A DNA stretch of 64,000 bases from Blumeriella jaapii (taxonomy: Eukaryota > Ascomycota > Leotiomycetes > Helotiales > Drepanopezizaceae): NCBI GenBank assembly GCA_009599575.1, contig VWND01000069.1:744001-808000 (forward strand), given 5' to 3'. Made by a program: the position numbers and the translations under genes. The notes under the pieces were generated by a model. The model was not told where the DNA came from and made no database searches. It was given only the letters and a program-made list of their open reading frames with translations. Positions 41,048 through 52,337 of this stretch are shown here, in pieces. How positions within the stretch are numbered: position 1 is the first letter of the stretch; the number at the start of each line of letters is the position of its first letter.

Positions 41048-42841
41048 AGTGGATACGACCACACCTTTTAGCTCTGGGTTGGCTCGGAGAGCAAGGTCCA
41101 GCTTTGATGTGTAAAGCAGGAGCTAGGAGGACTTTGCGAGACTGGCCGTCGAAACGAGATGTTGAGGCAGCCCGATTATCTTCACGCCTTTTCCAGATAC
41201 GAATCGAAATCGGTGATGCGCACGCCAAAACTGCTTGTTTCTCGCCAACAAGACGCACTTTCAAGACTGTCAACGAAGAGGTCTCCAGGGCTTTCGGCTT
41301 CACGCTTTCCTGGACCTTTTGCGAATGAAAAAGGCCCTAGGATTCGGCGGCTCAGACAGGCCAGATGTTATGCGAATGTGTATAGAATCCCTGGAGATAC
41401 CGCTTCGGAACCCGGACAGGCTCGAGGAGCTCAGAGTCGGTTCTCACTGTCTATTCTCGCTTGCCGGTCTTCGTAGTTCAGACAACGAAGAGCGCTTTCC
41501 GACGGAAAGAGTGGGTGAACCTAGACACATTGAGCGGCATAAGTTATAAGCACGACAGATAAAAAATCTTGAAAAGTAGCGTCACGTATACGGGAAGAGG
41601 TCGCAACAGTCCTGAGAATTGGAATCCAATGAATCGAGAGGATCCGATCCACAACTCAAAACCTACTGTTATGATTGATGTTGATATCAAGTGCTAAGCG
41701 AGGAGTTATTGAGTCGGCCGGACTTGCCGCTCTCATCAGTGAAATCGAAAATCCGTCTTTTGATTTGGTCAAAATTTCAACCCGCTATAGATGTAGCTTT
41801 CAATTCACTGCTGTACTCTGTATTCGAGAGCTTGGCATGACGAGGAGGTTCGAGAATGTTAAAAGATTTCTCCCGATCTCTATGCCCCCCCGCCTGAACA
41901 AATGTCAAATTCTTTGTCTAACCATACGTATTCACATTAGATTTTTGAAAAACAGTTTTGATCGCTTTTAGTCAGTCAAAATAGCTGACATTCTCGCGAA
42001 CGTAGAACGTATGGCACTTCGGGTTTTTCTTCATTTTCCGGGAGGAGGATGGCAGGGGTGGTAGGTAGCGTTTGTCGATGTTTACTCCAACTCGGCCGTT
42101 ACTTTGCGCAAATCATACATATGAAGCTCTCCAAATACCTACCTAGCTTTATATCTTTACCGCGATGCCTGTCAATCAAGCCCTTCAGCGCCAAAGAGTC
42201 TCTTGAAGAGCGCACTCTTCAGGTTTTGATAATGCTGGGGGCGGGACAGGCGAAGCAGAGTTTATGGACCTACAGTACAGCACAGAACCACCCCCCCCCC
42301 TCTCCCCCCCCGTTCAATTTCCGTCTCGTGTATCAACTTTTGGTACTTGCGAGAAAACCGTTCTTGCTCTGGCGTAGAGAAAGCGCTTAATCCCCGCAGC
42401 GGAACCGTCACCCATTCAGTTTCTGTCGCTTTTCTAAAGATACATCTATGCACTTGTTTATCGGCGCATCTACAGTACAACCCCCTTTTGAGCCGAGCCT
42501 GATCCAGCTTGGCGATTGTCGAAGCAAAAGACAGGAGAGGGACTCGAAAAAGCAGCAAGAAGAGTACAATTAAATCAAGAAATGTAGAAACAACGACGCC
42601 GAGTGCTACGGCATAATTTCAAGGCCAATTAGAGAAGATTGTACAAAGAGGCAGCCAGAACGAACGAAAAGGTTCGATACGCTGTATTGTTCTCAACACC
42701 CAGAGCCAGAAGACCGATCCGATTCCGTACGCCCGCGACCCATTCCAAGGAACTCTTAACACAGGTTTCGAATGTGCGCCAATCTAACGCGTTCCTGTAC
42801 AGAATCATCGATGCAGCTCGACTACGCATTTTTGGTATCGC
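41048..42841. other. Convergent 3' intergenic region, no gene seen
   Basis: About 1.8 kb lie between the Mdm10 and Atg27 stop codons. The part from 41650 to 42000 is AT-rich; a C-run lies at about 42290-42310. The short open frames have biased composition and no family signature. Confidence 0.5.
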
Positions 42842-43961
42842 TCATACCGCGGCGTACCCGCCCCTGCTGCCACTGCCTTGCACGGTGTTGAGAACCCTGC
42901 GCATCCAGTCTTTGAATAGATACGGTACATCTCGGATCGTGTCGCCGTGAGGAAGAAGATCCCAGCCGCGCGCACCGTAACGGTTGTAATTGAGCCAGGA
43001 TCCAAAGATGAGGTAAGTTGCCGTCGACAGAAACGCGCTGGACTCAAGTGTTAGCTCGGTCAGTGAGGATACAGGCCATACAGTCAGAGCTTACATGATG
43101 ATGAACCAGGTAAATAATCCCCATCCTGCTTTCTGGTCCGGGTCTTCATTTCCATCTTTGACATTCTCACAAGCGTACTTAGTCTTCCACAGCAGCCGCA
43201 ACACATCTTCTGCCTCGTCCGAGGTATCATATCTCACGAACTGAAGATCCGGCAGTTTTGAATCATCGCCGCCCTCCTTGTCATCATCCCTCTTCTCGTG
43301 CCCCTCTGCACGCCTGGCCTTGCGTGTTTCGTACTGGTCTTCGGACTCCCAAAGATTGTCAAGGCCGCTTCGTCCCTCGTCGCATTCAAACTCAATGATG
43401 GCCTTCTGCGGCCTCTTCTTCTCATCCACTCTCACGAAGCCGCCGTTCATCGTCAACCGCAGCCCTCGCTTCTCCGAATCTGCGTGGGACCCATCCGTCT
43501 CTAACCGTACCCATTTGGCATTCAGATCACCACCACCCTTTTCTTTTAGGTCTCCTGCGATCGGGATGACCTCCCCGATGATGCTGGAATTTGTATCCTT
43601 GTTGATGTCGTGTTCGATGCCGCATACTAGATTCTGCAGTCAGTAAAGCTCGCAGACTTCCCGCAGATCAGCGCCCAAGTCAGCGACTCGACGTACCTCT
43701 AGTATTACCCGGGCATGCATCTTTTCCCGCCCGTTTCAACGGCTTGCAAATATCGACTGTGTAGGTGGTGTTCTTCCAACTGGCGCCCCGGTCCTCACTG
43801 TGCATTACCGACCTCGGTCCTCCCAGCGCGCTCAAGTCCCACTGATGGGTTTTGTCTATTACGATCTTATTGCAGTCGAAGTTCCCCGTTGCCGTAGCGA
43901 AGACGGGAAACAGAAGAGCTGACAACACCGCCGCGTCTGCCGAGCTTCGAGGTGACCGCAT
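42842..43961 (-). CDS. atg27: Atg27, type I membrane protein for Atg9 vesicle cycling
   Basis: Three exons, 43961-43697, 43626-43095 and 43037-42842, give 330 aa with exact phases. A signal peptide occupies about residues 1-26 (AVLSALLFPVFATATG). The mannose-6-phosphate-receptor-like lumenal domain begins at FDCNKIVIDKTHQWDLSALG and contains paired cysteines (CKPL, CPGN, VCGIEHD, FECDEG). One transmembrane helix lies at about 256-280 (GLFTWFIIIAFLSTATYLIFG). The short cytosolic tail GWDLLPHGDTIRDVPYL to SRGGYAAV is typical of Atg27. Known role: sorting of Atg9-containing membranes in autophagy and Cvt transport, moving between vacuole, endosome and Golgi. An acidic and Lys-rich linker (GHEKRDDDKEGGDDSK) interrupts the lumenal domain. 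Confidence 0.95.
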
Positions 43962-45318
43962 GGTGAGAGAGAGAGCGTTTAGGGGAAGTGGAAGGAGAGA
44001 CGTGTGTGGCTGGCTTATGGATAGTATTGTCGCCGGCGCCTATTTCGTAATATGGATAGTCGAAAGATAGCCGTGTCGCTGTTGGAGGTATCGTGATGTA
44101 TGTGGTTGTGTAGGTCTTGTGCCTTGGCTGAGATTCCTCGATGTTTTTGTTGCGTCGAAGCTTAAAGTTGGCTGGTCCGGATGACGGTCGAAATCCACTA
44201 ATTTGGAAGCACAAAAACATCTCACGTGATATTGATTACAAAGCAGTTCTGTTGACATTGGCGTCGGTTATCGTTTTTGAGTTCTATATAATTAATTTAT
44301 CGCCCTCATACAAATTCCGAAATAACCTCTCATAGAGAGAAATATTCTACAGAGGAGCATAAAAAGAAGTCAAAGCAGCAAGGCACTCAATTCATAACAA
44401 TGACAATTTCCGTGAGGGAGCAGACTGTTCAAGACCTTCCGGCTTCTACTCGACATCCTCGGGCGTATTGCACCTATGCTCCTGATACTTATCCTGAGGT
44501 TCATATTATCTCCACCTCAACATCAGATCCTTCCGCATGATAGAAAGCAGATGCCCTCCACCTATCATGAATCGCATCTACCGGCCAACAGAACTTCCGA
44601 CATCCACTAAAAATCCCTTTCACATTCGACCGCAAAACATGAACTCAAGATGTTCGATAGGATGGATGCGAATGTGCACATGCCGCGTGATAGCTGTTCG
44701 TAGCAGAATCCTGCAGACGACATTTCTTTGAATACAAGCTTACAGGCATGCAACCAGCAGGGCCGACCGGCGTAGCGTATCGTTCAATATTTCAGTGACC
44801 CAGCCACCGGAAAGTCCAGAGGCGATTCAACACAAGAGTGCAGATATCCAACTCATAGTAACGCACTTTTTCCCGTGTATCGAGAGACGGATCTTACCCG
44901 CAAGCCCATCGTGAATCGTACTGGGATTTTTGAAGCTGAAGACTCTTACTATTGTTAGGCCTCCAGATAGTTACGAAATTTGTGGTAACTGTCCTCGTTC
45001 AAAATCTTTCAAGTGTCGTATGTCACACGAACCAGAAAAGCTTTAAAACGAGGTCGAAAGCGTCCTAAGTTCCGTGAGCGTGGTTCCATGGATCGGCATC
45101 AAGTTTCCGGAACTTCGTCTTGTTTGTTACCTGGTAAAACTTGAAAGGGGAGCATCTGAGCGTTGGTACGAATGGCAAGCGAGAGGATGGATCTCCTCAT
45201 GAAAATTCATCTCCTTCCCCAAAAAACCATGCTTATTACCTACACTAGTACGCTGGAGGTCTACGCCAGCATGAAAGCAAATATAATCCCTCTCCCCCTC
45301 CTCTCCTCGCTATCCCAT
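43962..45318. other. Intergenic region; possible decayed gene
   Basis: Atg27 promoter sequence lies at left. From 44400 there is a 45-codon frame (MTISVREQTVQDLPAS) followed by interrupted coding-like fragments up to about 45020, with stops and no clean splice model. It is AT-rich around 44250-44350. I cannot support an intact gene. Confidence 0.4.
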
Positions 45319-45710
45319 TCAGTCCACCACCTTCTCAGCAGCATTAATGATCTTCCCATCCCGCAAGATCTTCTTATCCTTCACCTCCCGCCCATCGCTG
45401 TCTCTCAGCACGACGTTCACGACCTCGCAGGTCTCGCACCACTCGTGGCGACAGCGATCGCAGGCGCTGGTGTTGCGCGAGTTAAGGTACTGGCACTGTT
45501 TGGGGTAAGGTCGTGGCTGATGTCAGCTTTGTCAACTCCCGCTTTACATTCCAGTACCAAGATGAAGGGCGAGATGAAGGGAGGAGAGTGAAGTGAAGTG
45601 AAGTGAGGGAAGGAAGGGAGGGACATAGCACTAGCTAAGCTAAGTAGGTAGGGACTTACACGACAACAGCGCCAATGTGTGTAGTTCCTCGCTTTCTCCG
45701 CAGCAGCCAT
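45319..45710 (-). CDS. Small zinc-finger protein, 75 aa
   Basis: Exon 1 is 45710-45660 and exon 2 is 45495-45319; the 164-bp intron (GTAAGT donor, CAG acceptor) joins in phase. The protein starts MAAAEKARNYTHWRCCRC and continues with CDRCRHEWCETCEVVN, giving Cys pairs CxxC, CxxC and HxxCxxC that should bind one or two zinc ions. This pattern, a Trp-Lys/Arg-Cys-Cys start and a tail of charged strands (VVLRDSDGREVKDKK), is one I associate with short conserved fungal proteins that resemble RanBP2-type or rubredoxin-like fingers. Their role is unknown to me. It would be missed by length cut-offs. The longer frame from 45740 adds only ten residues upstream of the conserved start. Confidence 0.75.
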
Positions 45711-46974
45711 CTTTCTAGGTTTGAATCTACTCATCAGCAAGTATTCAACTCAAATCTTCCTTCCTTTTTGCTGCCGGCCGCAAAAGCGGAAGCGAAAAGG
45801 GTCAGAGATAGATGCGCGTACCGTTTCAGACTCTTGTGGATTCGTCTGTGTGGCTATTCTAGCTATTTGTTTGCGTGAAGCCTGAAGTGGAGGTGAGAGT
45901 AGGTGGGAATGGGTATGGGTGTTTGAAGTGCAGGTGTGTCGAGGGTGGAGTGGATGATAGTAGTGGTGATAGTCGAGTCGAGCGCGTATATACGGGGAAG
46001 GGAGGGGGCATATGTATCTTGCCCGGAGTAGACTCCATCTTTTCTTGTGACTCGGAATTGGGATTTGGATTGGATTCACAGTATCTCCGTTATGAATCAG
46101 ATCGGATCCGATCTGCCCGCTAGCTAGGCAGACTCAGCGAGCGCATTTGATTCAGACTGTTCTGGTGTAAAGTCCACAAGGCTACAAAGCGCGTCTCGGT
46201 GATTAAGATTATTTGTTGCGGGTAAGATTTATTAGGTCCCATGACAGTATGTCTGAATAAACAGTTTGGATCCGTCTGAGCAGGTTCTGCTGGCAAGTAA
46301 ACTCACCGGAGCTGCTTTAGTAGTATTGCAAGCGTAGACGTATCACTAGCTGCGCTTATTAGGAATATCTGGAAACAATTATTAGATTGCCAGACTGGTC
46401 GCTGCATTTCTGGTTATCGTTATAACAGAAGCATTTGTATTATTCTCCCCAAGACTCGAGTCTGCACTTAGTTGTAAACGAGTGAGTGTTGGTACTGAAA
46501 ACGTTGTTTACGTTAAGCGAATATTTTCCCATATATTGTTAACCAGTATGTGAAATTGTTTTGATTTGAGTTTTTGATTCAAGCAACAGTCGATTGTTAT
46601 TCAATTTTGATTTTAGTTCTTGATTAGTTTGTTGAATTTGTTATAACGCTGCCGTTTGTAAAGCAAGACACGTGAATTAACAGTGACACAAACAATTTGT
46701 TGAACATTTTAATAAATTGATACATTTTTCTTTCTACAAGCTTATCTTATCATTAATCCTTTCTTAAACTTTCAAAAAGCCTATCACGCTGTTATTACAA
46801 CCCTTTCTACTAAACCGCCTGTGCAATTGCAAGACACCTTGTTTACTGCTTGATTAATAGGGATTTTTGAAGATTCTGCTGCGACTTCCTTTGTTCAACG
46901 CAAGACCCAATCATATCCTCAAATGCCCCGTGGGTATCATAACTCCCAAACACCGACCCTCTAATCCTTGACAG
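45711..46974. other. AT-rich intergenic region
   Basis: Left part: promoter of the small zinc-finger gene with GGTGGG-like repeats. From 46200 to 46900 the sequence is strongly AT-rich with short oligo-T tracts and no open frame of note, resembling an AT-rich island. Confidence 0.5.
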
Positions 46975-48050
46975 TCATCTCAACTCTGGCTCGCCCATCC
47001 AAGCCGGTTCGACAAGCCATGTCCTCTCAATACTCGTGGCCTGCTTCAACAACGCCGGCCTGCCTGGACTCTCCACCGGCTTCTCGCCCATCAGCCCACC
47101 CAGTCCTCGACTTGCCTTGTCATCGCGTGCGTATATCTTCAGACCTCTCACATGCGTATCCTTTCCGTTTTGGTGGTTCTCCACAATCTTTACTTGGACC
47201 AAGAATGCCCGTAGCGTTTTGCCATCGGGGCCGCCCCCCACCTGATCCAGCGGCACATCGATCCAGCCTTTGGGCTGCTCGAAAGAGAGCGCGGCGAACG
47301 CGATCAAGTCGTGGTAGCCGGTGCCGGCCAGGAGGGTGATCCGCGTGGGTGTGTAGGACTCATCGGCCTCGAAGTCGAGGAAGATGCGGATAGACAGGAT
47401 GGAGACAAGGCGGGAAAAATGGATATTCAGGTGATGCGGCTGCGGACCATCTGACCTGGTCGTCTGTAAGTCGATATTCCCGATCCTGTGCTGGTGAAGT
47501 ACCATGGGCATTACTCACTGCCAGAACAAGCCCGTGTCCTCATCGCGCAAGGCATCGACGCCGCACCCGGGCTTGCAACTGCTCACGGTCCAGCTCGCCA
47601 GGTTGCCCATCTCCTTCAAGCCCAGGGCCGCGGCATCGAACGGCGGGTCCACGTCCATGGGCACTTCATTGGGGATCACATTAGCCAGGGCTCTGCTCGC
47701 ATCCAGCACCGCTTGCACGGCGGCGCGCGGCGTCTCGGTCCGGCCGGCTTCGAGTCTGCTTCGCCGCACCATGTCCATCCGGCGCATCTGGCCCGTGATC
47801 AAGTCGAGATCCTCTTCCACGAGCGGCGGACTCGGGGGGAGGGGGATGGTTCGAGGCGTGTTCATTGCGATAGCAGACGTGCGCCGGTACTGCTGGCTGG
47901 GCGCAGGTGTTTACGCGAAGACGAGGAGAGAGTAAACAACACACGCACCTTCGTCGATGGCGCCGTCCTCGCCGTCCTCGCCATCCGCGCCGCCGTTCTC
48001 CTCCTCTCCTTCCTCCTCTGCCTGTCGTCCTTCTTCATCGTCGCCCTCGC

Positions 48051-48081
<31 letters not shown>

Positions 48082-48351
48082 TTCCTCGGCTTGATGTTGT
48101 TCCTCCCCGTTTTCCACACCCCTTTCTTCGCCGGCGCCATCCTCCTCGACATCACTCTCCTCGGGCGACAGCGACGACGAGAACGCATCCGCATCGCTCC
48201 CCTCAACTCGACTGTCCACGACAGGATGACTCGGCGCGCCGGCCACGACGGGCGAGAGTTGGGGCGCGGTCCGCGACTCCCATGGCGGGCGGCGGAATCG
48301 AAAATTGGGTAGGAAACCCAGGCCCGGGGAGGGTGTTGGTGCTGGTGGCAT
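46975..48351 (-). CDS. Anaphase-promoting complex subunit 10 (APC10/Doc1)
   Basis: The last two exons are firm: exon 2 ends at 47519, a 63-bp intron follows (47518-47456), and exon 3 is 47455-46975. They encode the DOC domain: LASWTVSSCKPGCGVDALRD, FWQSDGPQPHHLNIHFSRLV, ILSIRIFLDFEADESYTP, GWIDVPL and LKIYARD. Known role: co-receptor with Cdc20/Cdh1 for D-box substrates in the APC/C ubiquitin ligase. The upstream acidic region (MPPAPTPSP at 48351, then Glu/Asp-rich to about 47949) is typical of fungal homologues. The junction between it and exon 2 is unresolved: the good donor GTGCGT at 47948 and the CAG acceptor at about 47891 do not keep phase. Either the donor is non-consensus or a C-run near 47838 has an indel. 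Confidence 0.88.
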
Positions 48352-49970
48352 TGCGAGGAGATGTCGTGGCGTCGCGATGCTGATGGCCCAAAAACTTGTG
48401 TACAGTATCTGGGGTAAAAATATCGAGCGCTTCTGTACTGTAGAGAATTGGAAGTTTGTAAACACTGCAAGGAGGTCGGATGTCGACGGATTAGTAAGCG
48501 ACAGCCACATACGGATCCCAGTGGCGCGGCATCGCTTCGGTCTCTGGCAGTTCTGATTGGCTGCGGGCCATGGTAAGTACACAATCGACATTGTTTACTC
48601 CGTATAGGTACATCACAACGAGATACATCCTCAACCTGATCTCCTGCGAATACGCACCAAACCCCCGATCCCTTTCGGCACTCGAAGAGTTGGCCCAGGC
48701 CTCACCTCGACTGCCGAGTTCTGTACCATGGCGCCTAAGCAGATCTCTACGTACTGTAGATCTCTCCCGTTCGTGTCGCGCCCCCGCGCACCATTTGTCT
48801 ATGTATTCCCGTTCTAAAGCACTTCCCAGCCGGGACTCTAGTTCCCACACTCACGCTACTATGCCACTTGATTTCTAGAGGCTTCTCTGGTGGCCGTGTC
48901 ACTTGCTATCTCGCGCCCGTCATTGGCTACCCAGACAACGAGGCCGTGATCTGACGTTGATTTTGGCTTCTTGCGGAAGACCGGATGCAGAGCTAAGTGT
49001 AAGGCTGCGGTGATGTGGGCTGAGAACTCGGTATGATTTGGCATTTCAGGTGGAGTCCAGGGCAAGCGTGCTTCCAGCTCCTAGAAGTACAACTAGTGAA
49101 AGGGACCCTCCACGTAGCGTCGTTTGGCTTTGACCATCGTATCGGTTCCTATTTATTCTCGCACTCGCCACATTGCGCGGAAGTTTCCCTATCGTCTTCC
49201 TCCACTCGCTATCCCCACGCATCCTATCTCGTTAGAAAAGAGCAAAGTGTGGTCTGCAACAGATACCACCAGTCGAAGCCGCTCATCACGATAAGCTGAA
49301 TCACGCCATTCATCGCCGGGGCCATACCTGCGCAGCAGCTCTCAAGTCTCGTCTCGTCTCTTGACCAGATTTCCGATCAAATCATTACTTGTTATCTTGC
49401 TTATTCTGGGTCTTCCCCGCTCATTCCAGGAGTCATAGACCGGAAGATCGCCTCCCAAGACGTTAATAGTGGGCTGCCTTCCCACATTAATTCTGCGGGC
49501 ACTCGAATTGCCCGCAGAATAAATGTGGGAAGGCAGCCCACTATTAGACAGACCGGAGAAAAAAATACCCACTAGGATCACTACCGCTCGACGGTCTCGG
49601 ATCTATTTAAATAAAGGGACGGACGAAAAGCGATATGGTATTCGACATGTGAGTGTTGTTTATCTTGATATCTTGACATCACAGTACGGATGTTGCTTGC
49701 GTATCATCGTCCTCGGGGCCTGCCTGTCTTGCTTGGCAAATCCTGATATCTTTTCTGGGTCTTCTGGCTAGTGCTTAGGGCATCGAGAAGATTACGACTT
49801 TCCTTCATCGACGATGGCATCCGTTCACCTCGGATAGAGAGGCGCTGCGAGGGACTCTAAATCCATAAATACAACAATCTCATCCCAAATCAACTGGTCG
49901 TGGGCTGTGGACAAGAGTCACGATCGGTATTCATCCTCTCTTTCTTGCATCTGCTTTCTCATTTAGAGCA
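48352..49970. other. Intergenic region with hairpin transposon remnant
   Basis: It holds the upstream region of APC10 and, at 49464-49546, an 83-bp inverted repeat. No gene is supported; short frames on both strands lack signatures. Confidence 0.5.
49464..49546. mobile_element. Collapsed TIR pair (38-bp arms, 7-base loop), same repeat as at 34.6 kb
   Basis: Arms 49464-49501 and 49509-49546 are complementary at 37 of 38 positions. They start TAATAGTGGGCTGCCTTCCC and end CTGCGGGCA. The outer bases read TA at each end, as in a Tc1/mariner target duplication. The same sequence flanks the transposase relic at 34582. This looks like an element reduced to its two ends. Confidence 0.8.
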
Positions 49971-50528
49971 ATGGCCGTATATTGCCAATGCTTCGCAGTA
50001 CCTTGCAACTGCCACCGTCGAAGCCCTCATCTCGACCAGTACTCTTTATCAAGCGAGAGCGAGACGGACATCACAGTCTCCCTTTCTTGCCCCACTTTCT
50101 GCGATTCCATCGACCCCAGAGACTCAACCCGCACCACTCCCAAGCTCTCTCCTCAAACTTCCAACACCTCCTTCTATTCTCTGGAGCCCTACCCCGCCCA
50201 TGGGTACTCTCACTCTATCTTTGCAACGCATAAATGCTGGCGCGTGAGGGGCTTGCTGACTTGGCTCAAAAGCTGGCGCTCGCGGAGGAAGTTCATCAAG
50301 GAAGTGTTCCGACAGCAGGAAGAGCTGCGCCAGGAACACATGATTATGCTCGCCATGAACCCGTACCCAAAACAGGACCAGGCGCCCCAGCCTCCGAGCT
50401 ATGGCAGTGTGAGGGAGGGCAGTGGCGAGAGCATGGCCGGAAGCGGCATGAGCGTCGAGACGAGAGTGACGGAGAGCAGCATTGGTCAGGCCGTGCCCGA
50501 ACAACTCTCCTACGCGGTACCGCCGTGA
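49971..50528 (+). CDS. Unrecognised small protein, 185 aa
   Basis: This is a single exon starting MAVYCQCFAVPCNCHRR. The N-terminus is Cys-rich (CQCFAVPCNC), which may be a lipid-attachment or metal site. The middle is Ser/Thr/Pro-rich. A basic amphipathic segment follows (KCWRVRGLLTWLKSWRSRRK) that could bind membrane or nucleic acid, then a charged helix FIKEVFRQQEELRQEH and a flexible tail. There is no signal peptide or family match I can name. Codon composition is gene-like and differs from the flanks. The start is the first ATG in the frame. Confidence 0.5.
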   Translation: MAVYCQCFAVPCNCHRRSPHLDQYSLSSESETDITVSLSCPTFCDSIDPRDSTRTTPKLSPQTSNTSFYSLEPYPAHGYSHSIFATHKCWRVRGLLTWLKSWRSRRKFIKEVFRQQEELRQEHMIMLAMNPYPKQDQAPQPPSYGSVREGSGESMAGSGMSVETRVTESSIGQAVPEQLSYAVPP

Positions 50529-50734
50529 AGTCGAGGATTCCCGTGTGGTGATGGGATGAGACAAGACGAGACGACGCAGAGTCCGTTGGCTCACACAACG
50601 GAATACGCCTCCTTGCTCAAGGAGGTCGGAACCACCCTGATCGGATCTCGCGAGAGCGAGTCACCAAAGCGTTCATTCCGTGCCACGAGGACGATACATG
50701 CAGGGGGCATTTCAACAGCCCTGCGCCTCGCCCG

Positions 50735-50773
<39 letters not shown>

Positions 50774-52337
50774 CGATTTTGGCATTTTTTTTCAGCTCAT
50801 CTCATGCCTGTTTGATACATATAGCGAAGCGGGCAGCATTCTCTTCTTTTGAAAGGTGGCATGGGGGTACCTGAATCACTTGTGCTTCGTTTTTCATGGT
50901 ATATAGCGCGGGATCTACAATCTCTTTGCTTTGGTGTTTTCATCTTTAGATCTCTTGGCGCTTGTCATAATCTGTCTGACTTCTATCTCTTTATGGCGCT
51001 GAACTGGCTGGGCTGGAGTTGATCTTGCTTGGCTTCCATTCCTCCTGTCCTAAAGCACATGATACCTGAGATTGCATCGAGAGTAGTAATGAATTGCTTG
51101 TCTTATTCAATACTAGCAGCGCAGCAGCGCAGCAACGCCATTAAACTGGCTAAGAGTTACCAAAAAAGTGAATGTACGTGCGTGGCTGAAGTACCCACAG
51201 TACCTACGTACCCAACCACAGGGCTAGAAGCCACTTATCACTAGCTCAGAAAAGGAAGAGGAAAGAAAACCCTGTCCCTCCCTCTAGATAATTCCGTCTG
51301 CTCTAGACCATTTTAAATGTGGAGTAAAGACGACGCAACGCAATTGCGTGACAAGCGATGACGACGACGGGACGGGAGGCGTGTTTGGATTCTCTCGGCT
51401 AGGTACGCTTATTTAGACCCACGCTACTCTAGGTAGGCTTAAAAGGATCGTTTATTGTCTCCTTGATCTTTCTTTTTCTTCTTCCTTTTTCCTTCTATTT
51501 CCACTGATTTTCTCGGCTATCTATGCTTGTTTAGAGCTACGCTACTGTGGGTAGGTTCTTCTCCTCCTCCTCCTCCTCCTCCTCCTCTTCTTCTTCTCTC
51601 TTCTCCTTCTTCTCCTTCTTCTTCTTCTCCTTCTCCTTCTCCTTCTCCTTCTCCTCTTGTGGCGCTACATCTTGGTATAAATCTGTATCGCGTTACCTCC
51701 AATGACTCGAGACGCCACGTGACTATTGATTACATCTGGAAGACAGCAGTGTAGGTACCTACGGTCGGTGGGCAGTAAGAGCGTGTTACTATCCGAGATT
51801 GAAGTTCATCGTCGAAGCATATGATCTTCTGTCACTTCTCCTCTGACCTACCTCTACCCCGCGGGCCCATGAATCTAGGTAACCAAGCTGAATGGAAACA
51901 GAAAAGCCAGGCTGGCTTACTCCGACCTGTCTGGACTTGCTCTTACCTTGGCTTAACTCGCCTTGTCTCGCCTTACCTCGTTGAAGACCTACGAACCTGC
52001 CTACGCCATTGTTGGATGAGTGGGATCTTGAACAGGTACCGCGTTATTTTTTATCGTCTTCCCGGGCTTAGCAAGCTTCGTTCATCCATCAGATCAGAAT
52101 GGGAAACAGGCATTGGCCTTTTTGTACTTTCCCTTCTTGATTAGTTCTCGCTCGTCTGCCGAGCGTGATTCAATCTACGGCCTCGTACATAGGTCTGGTC
52201 TTATAGGTCATCTGAGAATCACCCATGAGCCAGGAAACGTCCTCAAAGTGGTTCAAACATGCTACATTCTGTGCTGCGCTAAAGTATCCTGTCTACATGG
52301 GACGACTGGTGTACAACCTGCTCGCTCAGCACCCTCT
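50529..52337. other. Intergenic region with 35-T run and CTC/CTT microsatellite
   Basis: A run of 35 T lies at 50739-50773, and a (CTC/CTT)n array at about 51558-51655. No gene is supported. Confidence 0.6.
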
